DNA of 64,000 nt, taken from contig NZ_BSSQ01000017.1 of NCBI RefSeq assembly GCF_030161375.1, forward strand, positions 1-64,000, read 5' to 3'. The stretch comes from Paenibacillus glycanilyticus (GTDB lineage Bacteria > Bacillota > Bacilli > Paenibacillales > Paenibacillaceae). Positions 24,157 to 33,514 of this stretch are shown one piece after another (position 1 is the stretch's first letter; the number at the start of each line of letters is the position of its first letter). Made by a program: the position numbers and the translations under genes. Under the pieces are notes generated by a model. The model ran no database searches, was not told the origin of the DNA, and was given only the letters and a program-made list of their open reading frames with translations.

Positions 24157-26520
24157 ATGGTGAAGAATCATCGTAAGAAGCTGGCTGTCCTGGCGGCTAC
24201 CGTTATGCTGACAAGCAGCTTGCCCGCAGCGGCTTTTGCCGAAAGCGCTACCACGCCGGCGGTTTCCGCTGTCTCTGCAACAGGAGATGCGGCAGCATCT
24301 GGCGGCAGCGCCGAAGTGCCTGTTGACGTAAAGGTATCGAAGGAGAAAGCCGAATCGCTTGCCCGGCAATTGGTGAGCATTCCGAAGGAGTATAAGCTGC
24401 AGGGCGCATCGCTCTCGGCAGATATGCTGGCAGGCGGCAAACGCAGCGCATGGTCGCTGGATTTCGTGTATAAAGTGAACAACAAAACAAAGGGCAGCAT
24501 CTATGTCGGCCTGAACGCGGACAACGGCCAGCTTCTGAATTACAGTACTTACCTGGACAACCCAAACGCGAAGCCTACTTACCCGCTGAAAGTTGAGCGC
24601 GAGGCCGCGCAAAAAATTGCTTATGCCTTCTTGTCGAACGTGGCCCCAACTTATAAGGACCAGGTGAAATTCAATCCGGAATACGGCGCGCAGCAGCTGC
24701 CTCCTCTGACGGGCGAAGTACGCCATACGCTGCGGTTCGACCGGATCGTTAATGATATTCCGTATGTAGATAACTACATTCAGCTTGATGTGGACAGCGA
24801 AGGCCATGTGCTCAGCTACTCGCTGCAATGGGACGATACGATTACGTTCCCGAAGGCAGAGGCGAAGCTAACTGCCGATGAGGCGAAGAAAAACCTCATT
24901 GAGCAGGCCAAACCCGAGCTCAAATACATCATTCCGTATAACGGGCAAGGACCGCGCAAGCCGGTACTCAGCTATGATATGGGCGCTTTCGCCATTGATG
25001 CGGTAACCGGCAAAGAGGTGCAAAACGGCTACATTAATCCGGATATGGTGTCGGAGACGCCGCTTGCGGATAAACCGCTGGGCGAGGCGCCTGCGGCAGT
25101 CAATCTGACGGAGGAGCAAGCGAAAAAAGCGGTCCTGGCCGCGTTCCCGCTTCCGGCGAATGCGGTATTCAACAGTTCCAGCTATTACGAGAACACCGAT
25201 GACTCCACTGGGGAAACTACGGCAAACTGGCGATTGGATTGGGAGCTCAAAAACGGCAAAGATAGCGTAGGTTCGGCATCGGCATCGATCAACAGCCGGA
25301 CCGGCGTCATCAGCAGCTTCTATAGCTATCAGTACAACGGCCAGGCCGTTAACGCCAAACCGGCCGTCTCTTATGAGCAAGCGGAAGCGAAAGCGGTAGA
25401 AGCGGTGAAGAAGCAGCTGCCTTGGATCGCCGATGAGCTCTATCTGGTGAAGCGGGATAAGTCGCAATATGATCCGGACAAAGTCCAGTACATTGATTCG
25501 TATTATTTCAATTTCGTGCATAAGATTAACGGCGCGACAGCGGAATACGATAACGTCAACGTATCCATTGACGCAAATACGGGCGAGCTGCGCAATTATG
25601 ACGCCAGCATTAACCCGTATAAATACCCGGCGACATCGCCAAAAGTGATTACGCCGGCGCAAGCGATTGACAAATGGATGACTTATTACAGGACCGAGCT
25701 GACTTATTATCTGGTGCCGAATTATGTGTATCAGGGTCAGCCGATCCCGGTAGAGAAATATAGAACGCTCCTGGCCGCGGGCGAACTCAAAGCTTCGGAG
25801 CTCGATACAAACACAACGGCTCAGCTGATCTACCGCCTTGTACCGCGCCAGCTTGACGAGTCCATCTTCCTGGATGCGCAATCCGGCGACTGGAAGAGTC
25901 GTGAGAGCGGCGACGTAACCCAGCTGGAAAAACCAAAAGCAACGGATATTGACGGTCACTGGGCACAGCGCCAGCTGGAGTTGATGGTAGCTTACAAAGC
26001 GCTTGACGTGAAGGACGGCAAAGTCCGCCCGAACGAAATCGTAACCCGCGGCGAGCTGATCAAGATGCTCGTGCTGGCCATGAACAGCGGCCGTTCGCCG
26101 ATTCTGTACGAAGGTGCCGCCGATACGGCTACTTCCGCTTCGTTTGACGATGTTGGCTCGAAAAACCAATATTATGTGTACGTCGAAAGCGCGCTTCAGC
26201 AGAATCTGATCGATATCGGCGACGGTTCGTTTAACCCGGACGGCAAAGTCGACAGGGAAGAGATGGCGGAGCTGATCGTACGCGCTCTTGGCTATAACTC
26301 GCTCGCCGGTTATGAGAATCTGTTTAATATCAACTTCAAGGATGCCGGCAAGATGGACAAAAAAGGCCAAGCGGCTATCGTTGTAGGCCTCAAGATCATG
26401 ACGCTGCAAAACGGCAACTTCCTGCCGGCCAAGCAAGTGTCGAGGGCGGAAGCCTCCGTAGCTTTCTTCCGCTTCCTTCAAACAAGAGCCGAGCTGCAGG
26501 AAGCTCCGCTGCGCAATTAG
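24157..26520 (+). CDS. S-layer-homology domain surface protein with YcdB/PepSY-like repeats
   Basis: A 787-residue exported protein. The signal peptide (residues 1-28, KNHRKKLAVLAATVMLTSS, cleavage after AFA) is followed by an extracellular region of repeated beta-rich units with regular motifs such as VGLNADNGQLLNYS, ASINSRTGVISSF and VSIDANTGELRNYD. These resemble YcdB/YcdC and PepSY domains. Three SLH domains lie at about 598-650, 661-715 and 724-780 (DIDGHWAQ, FDDVGSKNQYYVYVESAL, FKDAGKMDKKGQAAI). The SLH domains should anchor it to pyruvylated wall polymer. ATG 24157 is chosen for gggagg upstream and for the signal peptide; earlier in-frame starts spoil the signal. It is next to lplABC, but a functional link is only inferred. 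Activity of the repeats is unknown. Confidence 0.88.
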   Translation: MVKNHRKKLAVLAATVMLTSSLPAAAFAESATTPAVSAVSATGDAAASGGSAEVPVDVKVSKEKAESLARQLVSIPKEYKLQGASLSADMLAGGKRSAWSLDFVYKVNNKTKGSIYVGLNADNGQLLNYSTYLDNPNAKPTYPLKVEREAAQKIAYAFLSNVAPTYKDQVKFNPEYGAQQLPPLTGEVRHTLRFDRIVNDIPYVDNYIQLDVDSEGHVLSYSLQWDDTITFPKAEAKLTADEAKKNLIEQAKPELKYIIPYNGQGPRKPVLSYDMGAFAIDAVTGKEVQNGYINPDMVSETPLADKPLGEAPAAVNLTEEQAKKAVLAAFPLPANAVFNSSSYYENTDDSTGETTANWRLDWELKNGKDSVGSASASINSRTGVISSFYSYQYNGQAVNAKPAVSYEQAEAKAVEAVKKQLPWIADELYLVKRDKSQYDPDKVQYIDSYYFNFVHKINGATAEYDNVNVSIDANTGELRNYDASINPYKYPATSPKVITPAQAIDKWMTYYRTELTYYLVPNYVYQGQPIPVEKYRTLLAAGELKASELDTNTTAQLIYRLVPRQLDESIFLDAQSGDWKSRESGDVTQLEKPKATDIDGHWAQRQLELMVAYKALDVKDGKVRPNEIVTRGELIKMLVLAMNSGRSPILYEGAADTATSASFDDVGSKNQYYVYVESALQQNLIDIGDGSFNPDGKVDREEMAELIVRALGYNSLAGYENLFNINFKDAGKMDKKGQAAIVVGLKIMTLQNGNFLPAKQVSRAEASVAFFRFLQTRAELQEAPLRN

Positions 26521-26536
26521 AGCAATGGCCAATAAG

Positions 26537-26601
26537 AAGCCCCCGATTCGGCAGCTGCTGTCTTTTTGCTAAGACGGCAGTTGCCCCTCGGGGGCTTTTG
26601 C
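26537..26601. terminator. Terminator after the SLH gene
   Basis: The outer stem aagcccccga/tcggggg-cttt plus an inner hairpin (gcagctgctgtctt...aagacggcagttgc) ends in ttttg. It lies between the SLH gene and the convergent 47-residue gene and can serve both. Confidence 0.85.
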
Positions 26602-26609
26602 TCGCGAGA

Positions 26610-26753
26610 TTAGTCCGATTTTTTGTTGTTGGGGGAGAAGTTGGTCACGGATTTGGCGTCTTCAATCGTATCGTTCACGAATGCCATATCTTGGTTCTTT
26701 GCCTTCATGGCCGTTGTCCCTTTATAATTGCCTTTGTGGCTTTTATTTTCCAT
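26610..26753 (-). CDS. Small hydrophilic 47-residue protein, function unknown
   Basis: A complete frame ATG...TAA, convergent with the SLH gene, with a strong ribosome site (gggaggtga) about ten bases upstream. The peptide starts MENKSHKGNYKGTTAMKAKN and ends TNFSPNNKKSD. It is hydrophilic, Asn/Lys/Asp-rich, and has no Cys or signal. It sits against a bidirectional terminator, which supports a transcribed gene. Composition would suit a small spore-associated protein, but I recognise no family. Alternative: a chance ORF. Confidence 0.6.
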   Translation of the reverse strand: MENKSHKGNYKGTTAMKAKNQDMAFVNDTIEDAKSVTNFSPNNKKSD

Positions 26754-26846
26754 CGTGTAAGTGTCACCTCCCTCACGTCCTTGTTAGTATGGGCGCGGGG
26801 AGTGTTTGGCATGCAATCGCGGTATACGGCATAAGGGGTGTAGAAA

Positions 26847-27257
26847 ATGGTTAAGAAGGCGGCAGTATACAAGTATGTGGTGTTCATTCTGTTTCTTTTG
26901 TTCACCATGCTTGTCGTTTACGCAAGTAATGAAGTATTGATACGCAACGGCGACCCGGATACGACGGACAAATTTTTATTTGTTTTATTCTCCATAACGT
27001 TTGCTTTCGGGGCCAGCCTCCATATGCTCGGCAAAGGCGAGTTTGGCATACGGATCAGAGAAACGCAGTTTACGCTAATGCTTTCAATTGTCCTCGTCGT
27101 ACTGAATTATGTGGCAGCCGTTAGCTACGGTCAGCTATATACGAATGCAAGCGGTACGGTTGAATCGCTTATCCGGATTGTTCTCGACGATAAGAATGAA
27201 GCTATCATTAATGTTCTTGCCGGTTATTTGTTCGGATTATCCTTTATCAAAAAATAA
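26847..27257 (+). CDS. Small membrane protein, function unknown
   Basis: A 136-residue protein with four hydrophobic segments (about 8-28, 44-62, 75-95 and 117-133). Lys-rich termini (MVKKAAVYK and SFIKK) suggest both ends are cytoplasmic. ATG start with aaggggtg upstream. It is monocistronic with its own terminator and lies next to the divergent 47-residue gene. I do not recognise the family. Confidence 0.7.
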   Translation: MVKKAAVYKYVVFILFLLFTMLVVYASNEVLIRNGDPDTTDKFLFVLFSITFAFGASLHMLGKGEFGIRIRETQFTLMLSIVLVVLNYVAAVSYGQLYTNASGTVESLIRIVLDDKNEAIINVLAGYLFGLSFIKK

Positions 27258-27262
27258 CTTGA

Positions 27263-27305
27263 GGCCCGGAGTAGGCGAACAGCGCTTACGATCCGGGCTT
27301 TGTTG
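27263..27305 (+). terminator. Intrinsic terminator of the small membrane protein gene
   Basis: gcccgga...tccgggc with additional gtaggcg/cgcttac pairing around a short loop, followed by tttgttg. Confidence 0.75.
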
Positions 27306-27352
27306 TCATATGCTGATGGCATGAACCTATTGTGCCGGGCGGTGGAGAAGAA

Positions 27353-29617
27353 GTGCTTACGAGTATTGTTCTGGTGGCCAAAGACGGTCTGGATTATACA
27401 AGATCATGCGTGGAGAGCATTAGGCGGCATACGGCTGCGGGCAGTTACGAGCTTATTCTTGTGGATAACGGATCCGAAGACGGGACGCCCGAATGGGCGA
27501 AAGCAGAACCGGACATTCATCTGATCGAGAACGGTTATAATGCCGGATTCCCGAAAGGCTGCAATCAAGGGGCGGCCGCGGCTAACGGCGATTTCATATT
27601 GCTGCTCAACAACGATACCATCGTGACGCCGGGCTGGCTGGACAGCTTGCAGCGGCATTTGCTTAGCGATCCTGCTATTGGAGCGGTTGGTCCAGTAACC
27701 AACTCTGCCCACTACTGGACGCAAATTCCAAGTCATTACACAACGGTGGAGGAGCTCGACCTGTTCTCCGAATCGGTTCGGCAATCAGCGGGGAACCGCC
27801 CGCGGGAGGAGCGGCTGAAGCTCATCGGCTTTTGCATGCTCATCCGCCGGGAAGCTTATGAGACGGCCGGCGGGATGGATGAACGGTTTGGCATCGGCAA
27901 TTATGAAGACGACGATTTGTCGCTGCGGCTGCGTCTCCTCGGCTATAAGCTGATGCTCTGCCGGGATACGTTTATTCATCATTACGGCAGCGTAAGCTTC
28001 CGGGCCGATACGGCCATGTATTTGCAGCTGTTTGCCCGCAATAATCAACTATTCCGCGACAAATGGGGGTTTACATCTTCCGAAGCGCTGACGATGCAAG
28101 CGGAAATGCTGGGGCTGCTCGAGCAGGAATCGGCAACGTCTGGCGGCGGTACGGGAAATAAAGCCTTTATGAACATCGGCTGCGGCTGCGGGGCAACGCT
28201 GCTTCGTTTGAAGCACGATTTTCCGGCCGCGGCGTTGTACGGGGTTGAAAGGAACGAGCAAGCCGCCAAGGTTGCCGCTGCGGTCGGCATTCAGGTGTTT
28301 GAGTCCGAATCTCCGGAACAATGGGGATTTGAAGCGGGAACGTTTGACGGGATCCTCGTTGGAGACGCGCATATGTGCGGAACGCCTGAAGCGATGCTCA
28401 AGCTGAAGCGGCTGCTGAAACCCGGCGGTTGGCTGATCGGGACATTCCTGAACCGGCATTACTACCCGTTTATGCTGCGGTATTTGCAGCCGGATAACGG
28501 GCATGCCCAGCATCAGGCGGGGTTTCTCTATTCCATTGAACAGGTGAGAATGCTGTATGCCGATGCGGGATTCTCCTATATATCTACCCTTCTGCTGGAT
28601 GACGGCAAAGACGGACGTCCCGGCAGCGACATTAGCGCCGAGGACTTCGGCTTTCTGGAACGGATGGCGAGCGGAAACAATCCGGTAAAGGGCCGTATGA
28701 CCGCTAACGGGATTATTACGCTTGGGATTAACGGCCGCGCGCAACCAGAGTTAATAGAGGATAGCGGTGCTTTGCAATCTACTGTTGCCGCTGTAGGCGG
28801 AGACGAACTTACGGCCGTAGCAGCCATGACCGAGGAGCTCGCGCTGCCAGCTCCGGATCCGTTGCTGAAAGAACAAAACGACGTCCGGTTCAGCGGCGAA
28901 CGGCTTGTCATCAACAAGCAGGTCAAAGAGCAATATTCCGATGTCTATGAGGAACACATGCATCGCTATGAACTGGCTTGCCGGTATGCCAGGGGGCTCA
29001 AGGTGCTCGATGCGGCCTGCGGAGCGGGGTATGGTTCGGCGCTGCTTAAGCGCTCAGGCGCTGCTGAAGTTATAGGCGTGGACGTAGACGCAACATCCGT
29101 CAGGCTTGCGGAACGCGACTACGGCGGAGAGGGTATCCGTTTCGCTGCTGGCGACGTGCTGGCGCTTCCGTTTGCCGACGAATCGTTTGACGCGGTCGTT
29201 TCTTTCGAGACCATCGAGCATGTGGAGGCAGGGTCTGCTTGGATCAAGGAGTCGGCCCGCGTGCTTAAACCGGGCGGTCTCTTTATCGTATCGACGCCTA
29301 ACCGCTCCGTTACAAATCCGCCGCTGTACTTCGAAGAGCAGCCTTTTAATGAATATCACCGGTTTGAATACCGCACGTCGGAGCTTGTTGGCGAATTGCT
29401 GGCCTGCTACGATATCGAAGCGATGTTCGGGCAAAATCCGGTGGACGACTCGAGGCTGCTGTCACTGAACTGGCTGCGGGAAAAGACGGGGCTGCCGTTA
29501 GGAAGAGCAGAGCAGCATCTGCTGAAGGCGGATGGGCATGAACCGCTGCCGCTATCCAAGTTCAAAAGCTGCGATCCGATGTACGTCATTGCGGTATGCC
29601 GCAAAAAATCGGGTTGA
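27353..29617 (+). CDS. Trimodular glycosyltransferase-methyltransferase fusion (GT2-MT-MT)
   Basis: A 754-residue protein with three domains. GT2 occupies about 1-240 (ELILVDNGSEDGTPEW and the metal motif LLLNNDTIVTPGWLD). A first SAM-dependent methyltransferase spans about 270-420 (NIGCGCGATLLRL, RLLKPGGWLIGTFLN). A second lies at about 535-690 (VLDAACGAGYGSALL, ALPFADESFDAVVSFETIEHVE, RVLKPGGLFIVSTPNRS). A low-complexity linker separates the two MT domains. Such fusions serve O-antigen-like or surface glycan assembly. The start is GTG 27353, with ggtggag five bases upstream; GTG 27332 is an alternative. It is a single gene. Confidence 0.87.
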   Translation: MLTSIVLVAKDGLDYTRSCVESIRRHTAAGSYELILVDNGSEDGTPEWAKAEPDIHLIENGYNAGFPKGCNQGAAAANGDFILLLNNDTIVTPGWLDSLQRHLLSDPAIGAVGPVTNSAHYWTQIPSHYTTVEELDLFSESVRQSAGNRPREERLKLIGFCMLIRREAYETAGGMDERFGIGNYEDDDLSLRLRLLGYKLMLCRDTFIHHYGSVSFRADTAMYLQLFARNNQLFRDKWGFTSSEALTMQAEMLGLLEQESATSGGGTGNKAFMNIGCGCGATLLRLKHDFPAAALYGVERNEQAAKVAAAVGIQVFESESPEQWGFEAGTFDGILVGDAHMCGTPEAMLKLKRLLKPGGWLIGTFLNRHYYPFMLRYLQPDNGHAQHQAGFLYSIEQVRMLYADAGFSYISTLLLDDGKDGRPGSDISAEDFGFLERMASGNNPVKGRMTANGIITLGINGRAQPELIEDSGALQSTVAAVGGDELTAVAAMTEELALPAPDPLLKEQNDVRFSGERLVINKQVKEQYSDVYEEHMHRYELACRYARGLKVLDAACGAGYGSALLKRSGAAEVIGVDVDATSVRLAERDYGGEGIRFAAGDVLALPFADESFDAVVSFETIEHVEAGSAWIKESARVLKPGGLFIVSTPNRSVTNPPLYFEEQPFNEYHRFEYRTSELVGELLACYDIEAMFGQNPVDDSRLLSLNWLREKTGLPLGRAEQHLLKADGHEPLPLSKFKSCDPMYVIAVCRKKSG

Positions 29618-29737
29618 ATGGCGGTTATTGCCCCATTTTTGGAAGAACAGACTTCATTGTACAGGGCTTTTATTGTAAGCGGCCATCGGGTATAATGACG
29701 TGAGATTGTTACTTCGGAAAATGGGGTGTCTTATTTC

Positions 29738-30838
29738 ATGGCTTTGAAAGCTGGTGTCGTGGGTTTGCCAAACGTCGGCAAGTCCACTTTATTTAATGCA
29801 ATAACGCAAGCAGGCGCGGAATCCGCGAACTATCCATTCTGTACGATTGACCCGAACGTGGGCGTCGTAGAAGTGCCGGACTACCGTCTGGACAAACTGA
29901 CTGAGCTCGTGCAACCGAACAAGACGGTTCCGACGGCTTTTGAATTCGTGGACATCGCGGGTCTTGTGGCGGGCGCAAGCAAAGGCGAAGGCCTTGGCAA
30001 CAAGTTCCTCGCGCATATTCGCGAAGTTGACGCGATTGTGCATGTTGTTCGCTGCTTCGAAGACGAGAACATTACGCACGTGAACGGCAAAATCGATCCG
30101 CTCGGCGATATCCAAACGATCAACCTGGAGCTGATTCTGGCGGACATCGACTCCGTGGAGAAAAAAATCGACCGTTCCCGCAAAAACCTAAAAGGCGGCG
30201 ACAAAAAAATCGCCCAAGAGGTTGAAGTGCTCGAACGCGTAAAGGAAGCTTTGTACAACGATCAGCCTGCGCGCAGCGTAGAGCTGTCCGATGACGAGAA
30301 ACTTATTATCCGCGATCTTCATCTGCTCACGATGAAGCCGGTTCTGTATGCAGCCAACGTGGCCGAGTCGGAAGTTGCCGATACGGATAATAACAAATAC
30401 GTACAAGTGGTTCGCGAATTCGCTGCGGCTGAAGGCGCGCAAGTAGTGCCAATCAGCGCGAAAGTGGAAGAAGAGATTGCGGAGCTTGAGGGCGATGACA
30501 AAGCGATGTTCCTTGAAGAGCTTGGTCTTCAGGAATCCGGCTTGAATCGTCTGATCAATGCGGCTTACAAGCTGCTTGGCTTGTACACGTACTTCACGGC
30601 CGGCGTGCAAGAGGTTCGTGCCTGGACGATCCGCAAAGGTATGAAAGCTCCGCAAGCGGCGGGCGTTATTCATACGGACTTCGAGCGCGGCTTCATCCGT
30701 GCCGAGGTTGTATCGTTCGAAGATCTGGCTGCTGCCGGTACGATGAACGTAGCGAAAGAAAGAGGCCAACTTCGCCTCGAAGGCAAGGAATATGTCGTGC
30801 AGGACGGCGACGTTATGCACTTCCGTTTCAACGTCTAA
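29738..30838 (+). CDS. ychF: Ribosome-binding ATPase YchF
   Basis: A 366-residue Obg-like P-loop ATPase that binds the ribosome and is linked to translation and redox stress. P-loop GLPNVGKSTLFNAI (about 8-21), switch II DIAGLVAGASKGEGLG, and a NxxE-type nucleotide motif in place of NKxD, as in YchF. The coiled-coil region around residues 130-160 and the C-terminal TGS domain (AWTIRKGMKAPQAAGVIHTD, ending MHFRFNV) complete the family pattern. ATG 29738 with ggggtg upstream; a 12-base longer in-frame start is less likely. It is monocistronic. Confidence 0.97.
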   Translation: MALKAGVVGLPNVGKSTLFNAITQAGAESANYPFCTIDPNVGVVEVPDYRLDKLTELVQPNKTVPTAFEFVDIAGLVAGASKGEGLGNKFLAHIREVDAIVHVVRCFEDENITHVNGKIDPLGDIQTINLELILADIDSVEKKIDRSRKNLKGGDKKIAQEVEVLERVKEALYNDQPARSVELSDDEKLIIRDLHLLTMKPVLYAANVAESEVADTDNNKYVQVVREFAAAEGAQVVPISAKVEEEIAELEGDDKAMFLEELGLQESGLNRLINAAYKLLGLYTYFTAGVQEVRAWTIRKGMKAPQAAGVIHTDFERGFIRAEVVSFEDLAAAGTMNVAKERGQLRLEGKEYVVQDGDVMHFRFNV

Positions 30839-30850
30839 TAGCAGCTTAAA

Positions 30851-30895
30851 TAACGGTATTGTTCCCCCTGCGGGCGAGCAATACCGTTTTGTTGC
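30851..30895 (+). terminator. Intrinsic terminator of ychF
   Basis: A perfect 10-base stem, aacggtattg/caataccgtt, with a 17-base loop, is followed by ttgttg. Confidence 0.85.
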
Positions 30896-31003
30896 ATTCT
30901 CATGTAAGCTGCCCTCTGCCTTCGTCTAGCTCTAAAGAGTCATGTGCGCAGTAGCAGACAGGCGTACAATTGGAGGGAAGCTAAAGAATAGGAGTATGGT
31001 GTT

Positions 31004-32620
31004 ATGACAGTAAACTTACATACTTTATCCAAACGGATGTGGGCAGCGGGTCTGCTGCTGGCCTTAATGATGCTTGCGTTTGCCCCGCAGGCTTTTGCGC
31101 ATGCGACGCTGGAGAAGACGGTTCCGGCGGCTAACTCGAAGCTGGACCAGTCCCCGCCTTTTGTCGAACTGCATTTCAATGAAGCGGTTGAACCTGGCGC
31201 GGGTTCTATGGAAGTGGTTGATTCCCAGTCGAATAAAATAAAAACGGAGGATGCCGTGCTTGAGGATGGCGGAACGGCCTTAAAAGTGCCGTTGCCGACG
31301 CTGGGAGATGGCGTCTATACGGTCTCCTACCATGTTATATCGGAAGACGGCCATCCGGTCAGCGGTTCTTATGTGTTTGTCGTAGGCAACCCTCCGAACT
31401 GGAAGGACGCGGCGACTTTTGCTACCGAGACGAACTCTAACTCGGGCATGCAGCAAAACGTGCTGTATGCGGTTCGTATTCTTTATTACGCCGCGCTGCT
31501 GCTGGCAACCGGCGTAGCTTTATGGTCCGTTATCGTGCGGCAGCCAAGCGTTTCCCTGCAATCGGCCTTTACGCGGTTATCCTTAATTGGGATGCGGGCG
31601 CTGCTGATCACGGTGTTGCTTCACATTTTCCTCCAGGCGAACAGCCTGATGAAAGGCCAGCCTTTATCGGCGTGGGGCAATCTGTTTACCGATACGTCAA
31701 CCGGACGGGCTTGGCTTGAGCTTATTGTTCTGGTATTGCTTGGTTTTATAGCCGTTCGATTCAAGGAGAAGTTTGCCCGTCTCTTATGGGTGGTCCTGCT
31801 GCTTGGCGTGGAGAGTCTGATCGGGCATGCCGCGGCGAATGACCAGAAGGTTCTAACGATTGCTTTTGACTTTATTCATCTGCTTGCGGGCGCAGTCTGG
31901 GCTGGCGGTCTGGCCGTTCTTCTGTATGTCTGGTACGCGGATAGGAAGGAAGCGGGACGATTTGGCGCTGTTTTTTCGCGAGGGGCGCTGATTTCGCTAG
32001 TCGTGCTTGTTGTGAGCGGGGTTCTGATGACCTTGCTGTTCCTGCCGAAGCTGTCGTATTTGTGGCTGACCACGTGGGGCGGGCTATTGACGGTTAAAAC
32101 AGCTCTTGTAGTCGCCGTGCTTGTGACAGGGACGCTGCTTCGCCTTCGGATGAAGAAAAACGGCTTCCCTGCCGGAACGCTGCTCAAGGCGGATGCCATT
32201 CTTATGGCTTGTATCGTCGCGATTGCCGCGGTGTTCTCTTATATGAGTCCGCTGCCGCCAAACGAGCCGTACAACTTCCACCAAATGGGCGAGGATATGC
32301 ATGTGACGCTTAACGTATCGCCAAACGTGCCTGGCGGAGACAATACGATTTCGCTTCAGGTGTGGCTGCCGGAGGCGGCCGGTGCGCCTAAGTCCGTTAT
32401 TCTCCGTCTGCGTTCAAGCAGCAAGCAAGATGCGCCGATCGATATTCCGCTTGTGCAGAAGGATGACGGGCCAAACGATTCCTTCCCGGGTTATTTGCGC
32501 GCGGCTTATGAAGCGACGGGTCCGTTCCTGCCTTACGCGTCCAAATGGACGGCGGAAATCCGCGTGATGGACCAAGACGATAATGAAATCGTGCGGGAAA
32601 CGGCATTCCGGAATTATTAA
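31004..32620 (+). CDS. Copper resistance/uptake protein, CopC-CopD fusion (YcnJ-like)
   Basis: A 538-residue membrane protein. The signal peptide is cleaved so that the mature CopC domain starts with His (FAHATLEKTVP), as expected for an N-terminal copper ligand. The CopC domain covers about 33-128 and holds a second His-containing strand, SEDGHPVSGSYVFVVG. About eight membrane helices of the CopD domain follow (about 145-430), then an extracellular C-terminal region. B. subtilis YcnJ has the same two-domain plan and imports copper. ATG 31004 with taggag upstream. Followed by ycnI. Confidence 0.9.
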   Translation: MTVNLHTLSKRMWAAGLLLALMMLAFAPQAFAHATLEKTVPAANSKLDQSPPFVELHFNEAVEPGAGSMEVVDSQSNKIKTEDAVLEDGGTALKVPLPTLGDGVYTVSYHVISEDGHPVSGSYVFVVGNPPNWKDAATFATETNSNSGMQQNVLYAVRILYYAALLLATGVALWSVIVRQPSVSLQSAFTRLSLIGMRALLITVLLHIFLQANSLMKGQPLSAWGNLFTDTSTGRAWLELIVLVLLGFIAVRFKEKFARLLWVVLLLGVESLIGHAAANDQKVLTIAFDFIHLLAGAVWAGGLAVLLYVWYADRKEAGRFGAVFSRGALISLVVLVVSGVLMTLLFLPKLSYLWLTTWGGLLTVKTALVVAVLVTGTLLRLRMKKNGFPAGTLLKADAILMACIVAIAAVFSYMSPLPPNEPYNFHQMGEDMHVTLNVSPNVPGGDNTISLQVWLPEAAGAPKSVILRLRSSSKQDAPIDIPLVQKDDGPNDSFPGYLRAAYEATGPFLPYASKWTAEIRVMDQDDNEIVRETAFRNY

Positions 32621-32746
32621 AGAGGCTGGACACATAATAGTCATATCCGGGTAGCCCTTTCGAGTCATGTCAAACGCGGGGCGTGGGTTATATACTCATG
32701 ACAAAAGAAGCGTGATATGGCGCTAGGATCCGAAAGGGAGATGGAT

Positions 32747-33373
32747 ATGAGACAGATAAAAAAATGGATGGTTGCTGCTTCCTTGGCGGCGTGCCTGATG
32801 ATGTTTGCCGGCGTGGCAAGCGCCCATGTAACGGTACAGCCGCCGAGCGTTCCGGCTAATTCGTACCAGGTGTTCGCCGTGCGGGTGCCAAGCGAAGAAA
32901 AAGGCGTCAAGACGGTTAAAGTTCAAGTTAAGGTTGCCGACGGTGCGGCGATCTCCCGCGTAGAGCCTAAGGTTGGCTGGACCAGCGAGCTTGAGAAGGA
33001 CGCAAACGGCGTTGTAACGGGCATTACTTGGACGGCTGCCGACGGCGGCGGTCTTAGCGAAACGGAATTCACGGATTTCCGCATGAGCGGTAAGGTGAAC
33101 GAAGACGCTACGCAACTCGTATGGAAAGCTTACCAAACCTACAGCGACAACCAGGTTGTAGAGTGGGTTGGAGCAGACGGCTCGGATAAGCCGGCTTCCG
33201 TTACGGCGGTAACGGCGGCGGCAGCCGAAGGCGATGGCCATGGCGCAGCCGCTGCGGCCGAGGAATCGAAAGACTCCGATTCGGATTCGGTTCTCCCGTT
33301 GACCTTGTCCATTATCGCGGTTGTGCTTGGCGCGGTTGCCGTTGTGCTGGCAGCTAGAAAAAACAAGAAATAA
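32747..33373 (+). CDS. YcnI-like DUF1775 copper-binding membrane-anchored protein
   Basis: A 208-residue exported protein. The signal peptide is followed by a mature N-terminus AHVTVQPPSVPANSYQVF, whose His should bind Cu(II) with the family Trp (VGWTSEL) nearby. A low-complexity Ala/Ser/Asp linker leads to a C-terminal membrane helix (LTLSIIAVVLGAVAVVLAA) and basic tail. ATG 32747 leaves a usable spacer after aagggag; ATG 32741 would abut it. It follows copCD by 126 bases, as in the B. subtilis ycn locus. Confidence 0.9.
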   Translation: MRQIKKWMVAASLAACLMMFAGVASAHVTVQPPSVPANSYQVFAVRVPSEEKGVKTVKVQVKVADGAAISRVEPKVGWTSELEKDANGVVTGITWTAADGGGLSETEFTDFRMSGKVNEDATQLVWKAYQTYSDNQVVEWVGADGSDKPASVTAVTAAAAEGDGHGAAAAAEESKDSDSDSVLPLTLSIIAVVLGAVAVVLAARKNKK

Positions 33374-33381
33374 ATGTGATG

Positions 33382-33424
33382 AAGGGGCTCCGTTTTCCAT
33401 AGGGAAATCGCGGAGCCCCTTTCT
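33382..33424 (+). terminator. Intrinsic terminator of the copper genes
   Basis: A perfect 11-base stem, aaggggctccg/cggagcccctt, with an 18-base loop and trailing T residues. Confidence 0.85.
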
Positions 33425-33467
33425 AAGCAGTTAGGCAAATACACCAGTCGAAAAAACGGGTCTTATG

Positions 33468-33476
33468 TGCTATAAT
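33468..33476 (+). promoter_or_regulatory. Extended -10 promoter of prfA
   Basis: TGC-TATAAT at 33468-33476, without a clear -35, lies 38 bases before the prfA GTG. Confidence 0.6.
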
Positions 33477-33514
33477 AGGTCTTACTAAAAAGGGAATTAT
33501 AGAGGTGAATCATT

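Noticed and set aside
32664..32702. Inverted gtcatg/catgac pair before ycnI as a CsoR or CopY operator
   Set aside because: The arms are short, 27 bases apart, and do not match a known copper operator well.
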